DNA of 15,342 bases from Hellea balneolensis (lineage in GTDB: Bacteria; Pseudomonadota; Alphaproteobacteria; Caulobacterales; Maricaulaceae), in assembly GCA_003233025.1 (NCBI GenBank), contig QIKS01000228.1:1-15342 (forward strand), in the 5' to 3' direction. Below, piece by piece: positions 14,143 through 15,342 of the stretch. Both the position numbers and the translations under genes were made by a program. Under the pieces are notes generated by a model. The model was not told the origin of the DNA. It saw only the letters and a list, made by a program, of their open reading frames with translations, and made no database searches. The first letter of the stretch is position 1, and the number at the start of each line of letters is the position of its first letter.

Positions 14143-15342
14143 TCAGTTGAGAGAAAGTGAGGTGTAGGTTTCGCTGCCATTAATAGTGCGAACCAATAAT
14201 GTCAGCGAACGTTTTGACGATCTTTTAGCAGCGGTAACAATTTGGCGAAACATGTGCACACTGGCGACAGATTTTCCGTCTGCTTGCAAAATCACCATGC
14301 CGGCTTTTATGCCTTTTCTGGCCGCACTACTGCCGGGCGCCACGGCTTCCACATAAACCCCGACCTGGTCACTTCGCATCCCAATAGTATCGCGAAATGT
14401 CGCGCTGAGATCAGCCAGCGCCAAACCCGTTGCCTGCATGCTCGACGCACTGGGGCGCGGGTTTGCGGTTCCAACCGCGGTAAGAGGTTGCCCGGATCCC
14501 GCTTTGCCTGTGGCTTGCTCAAGGGTGCGTTCACTCGTCGGACGCTCGGCAATGAGAACCCTGATCTCGTTTTCAAAAATTTTATTGTCCCGCTCAATAA
14601 CAAACCGCGCCTGCTCGCCAGGCCTCAACCCGGCAATCGTCCGGGTCGCTTCAACGGCGCTGCTGACGGTGACATCATTAATCCTTAAAATAATATCTTC
14701 CACCCGCAAGCCTGCCCGGTCGGCCGGACTGCCTGCGCCAATCGTCTCAATCGTCGCGCCGCTTCTGAAAATAACACCGGCCTTGTCCCGCTCGGCGTCG
14801 CGCATACTGGCACCCAAAAAGCCCCGGTTGATTTTGCCAAAACGGATTAAATCCGTAATGATATCTTCCGCCAAATCATGGGGAATAACAAATGCAATCC
14901 CGACACTGGCTCCGGTGGGCGAATATATGGCCGAGTTGACACCAATAACATTGCCGTGAAAATCAAATAAAGGGCCGCCAGAATTGCCCCTATTTACAGT
15001 GGCGTCCGTTTGCATATAATCAACAAAGGAACCCGAAGCGACACGCTCGCGACCAATGGCTGAAATAATACCAACACTAGAGGATTGGCCAATGCCAAAC
15101 GGATTGCCAATGGCCAGCACCCAATCGCCGATACGCACTTTCTTGCCCTGGTGAAACACCACATAATCAAATTCCCGATTTGCTTCGATTTGCAAAACCG
15201 CCAGATCCGTTTCCCGGTCGGTTCCGATAATCTTGGCTTCAAATTCCTCGCCGCTGGCAAAATCCACCGTGATTTTACTGCCACCCTCAACAACATGAAA
15301 ATTGGTAACAACCTTGCCGTCGCCCGTAACAATAAATCCCGA
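14143..15342 (-). CDS. DegP/DegQ-type periplasmic serine protease, 5' end outside window
   Basis: This is a HtrA-family protease and chaperone that degrades or refolds misfolded envelope proteins. The reading frame is open to the window edge (400 codons present), so the start and export signal lie outside; the GTG at 15267 is not the start, because homology continues upstream. The triad is complete: His in TNFHVV (bases around 15291), Asp in ETDLAVL, and Ser in TVNRGNSGGPL. After the protease domain come PDZ1 (from about GFLGASMRD, with AGSPADRAGLRVEDIIL) and PDZ2 (APGSSAARKGIKAGMVILQADG), joined by a low-complexity linker of about 50 residues (SERTLEQATGKAGSG). Two PDZ domains fit DegP/DegQ rather than DegS. 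It is the first visible gene of the operon with the regulator, kinase and glnE; the protease may be controlled by, or feed into, the envelope two-component system. Confidence 0.93.
   Translation of the reverse strand, partial: SGFIVTGDGKVVTNFHVVEGGSKITVDFASGEEFEAKIIGTDRETDLAVLQIEANREFDYVVFHQGKKVRIGDWVLAIGNPFGIGQSSSVGIISAIGRERVASGSFVDYMQTDATVNRGNSGGPLFDFHGNVIGVNSAIYSPTGASVGIAFVIPHDLAEDIITDLIRFGKINRGFLGASMRDAERDKAGVIFRSGATIETIGAGSPADRAGLRVEDIILRINDVTVSSAVEATRTIAGLRPGEQARFVIERDNKIFENEIRVLIAERPTSERTLEQATGKAGSGQPLTAVGTANPRPSASSMQATGLALADLSATFRDTIGMRSDQVGVYVEAVAPGSSAARKGIKAGMVILQADGKSVASVHMFRQIVTAAKRSSKRSLTLLVRTINGSETYTSLSLN

Noticed and set aside
14438..14959. 173-codon plus-strand open frame opposite the DegP-like gene
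   Set aside because: Antisense to a gene with clear PDZ and protease motifs; the composition looks like a shadow frame.
15265..15267. GTG 15267 as the start of the DegP-like gene
   Set aside because: The frame is open to the window edge, and the upstream codons encode TNFHVV with the catalytic His, so the true start is outside.

Overview
The window looks like a chromosomal segment of an alphaproteobacterium with moderate GC content. The evidence is a kinase whose phosphoacceptor region matches the PleC/DivJ group (reading SGQHLLALINDILDMSKIEA), a glutamyl-tRNA synthetase of the Rickettsia GltX1 type (HVGN instead of HIGG), an alphaproteobacterial-type UvrB, and a degP-like / response regulator / histidine kinase / glnE gene row. 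A Rhodospirillales-like lineage fits, but the order cannot be fixed from the sequence alone. I see no phage, insertion sequence, CRISPR array, tRNA or rRNA. Most of the window is core-genome housekeeping and signalling.

Layout. (1) 1-1041 (+): the second half of uvrB, cut by the window edge and broken by a frameshift near base 315. (2) 1042-1527: the only long non-coding stretch. It holds three A-tracts spaced 10 bp apart, a hairpin that reads as a terminator on the minus strand, two promoter-like sequences, and a strong plus-strand intrinsic terminator. Together these could delimit an undescribed small RNA of about 130 nt. (3) 1528-2010 (+): a small exported acidic protein with six cysteines, ending in a hairpin terminator shared with the convergent operon. 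(4) 5540-2060 (-): nadE, gltX and a small four-helix membrane protein, tightly packed and probably one operon. (5) 5645-9204 (+): a stand-alone EAL domain protein followed by a large PleC/DivJ-like sensor kinase, probably one operon. (6) 15342-9213 (-): a DegP-type protease (cut by the window edge), an OmpR-family regulator, its membrane histidine kinase, and glnE. The gaps are 12 and 23 nt and the last junction is a TAATG stop/start overlap, so this is one transcription unit.

How the genes work together. nadE and gltX supply NAD+ and Glu-tRNA, and both draw on the glutamine/glutamate pool that GlnE helps control by adenylylating glutamine synthetase. The EAL protein has the full set of residues needed to degrade cyclic-di-GMP. 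The kinase beside it belongs to the group that in Caulobacter controls DivK and the diguanylate cyclase PleD, so the pair plausibly forms a cyclic-di-GMP and cell-cycle/polarity module. The protease/two-component/glnE operon links envelope surveillance to nitrogen assimilation, at least at the transcript level.

No clearly new system of the defence or mobile-element kind is visible. The best candidates for something undescribed are the putative small RNA at 1197-1328, the six-cysteine secreted protein beside it, and the EAL-kinase pair.
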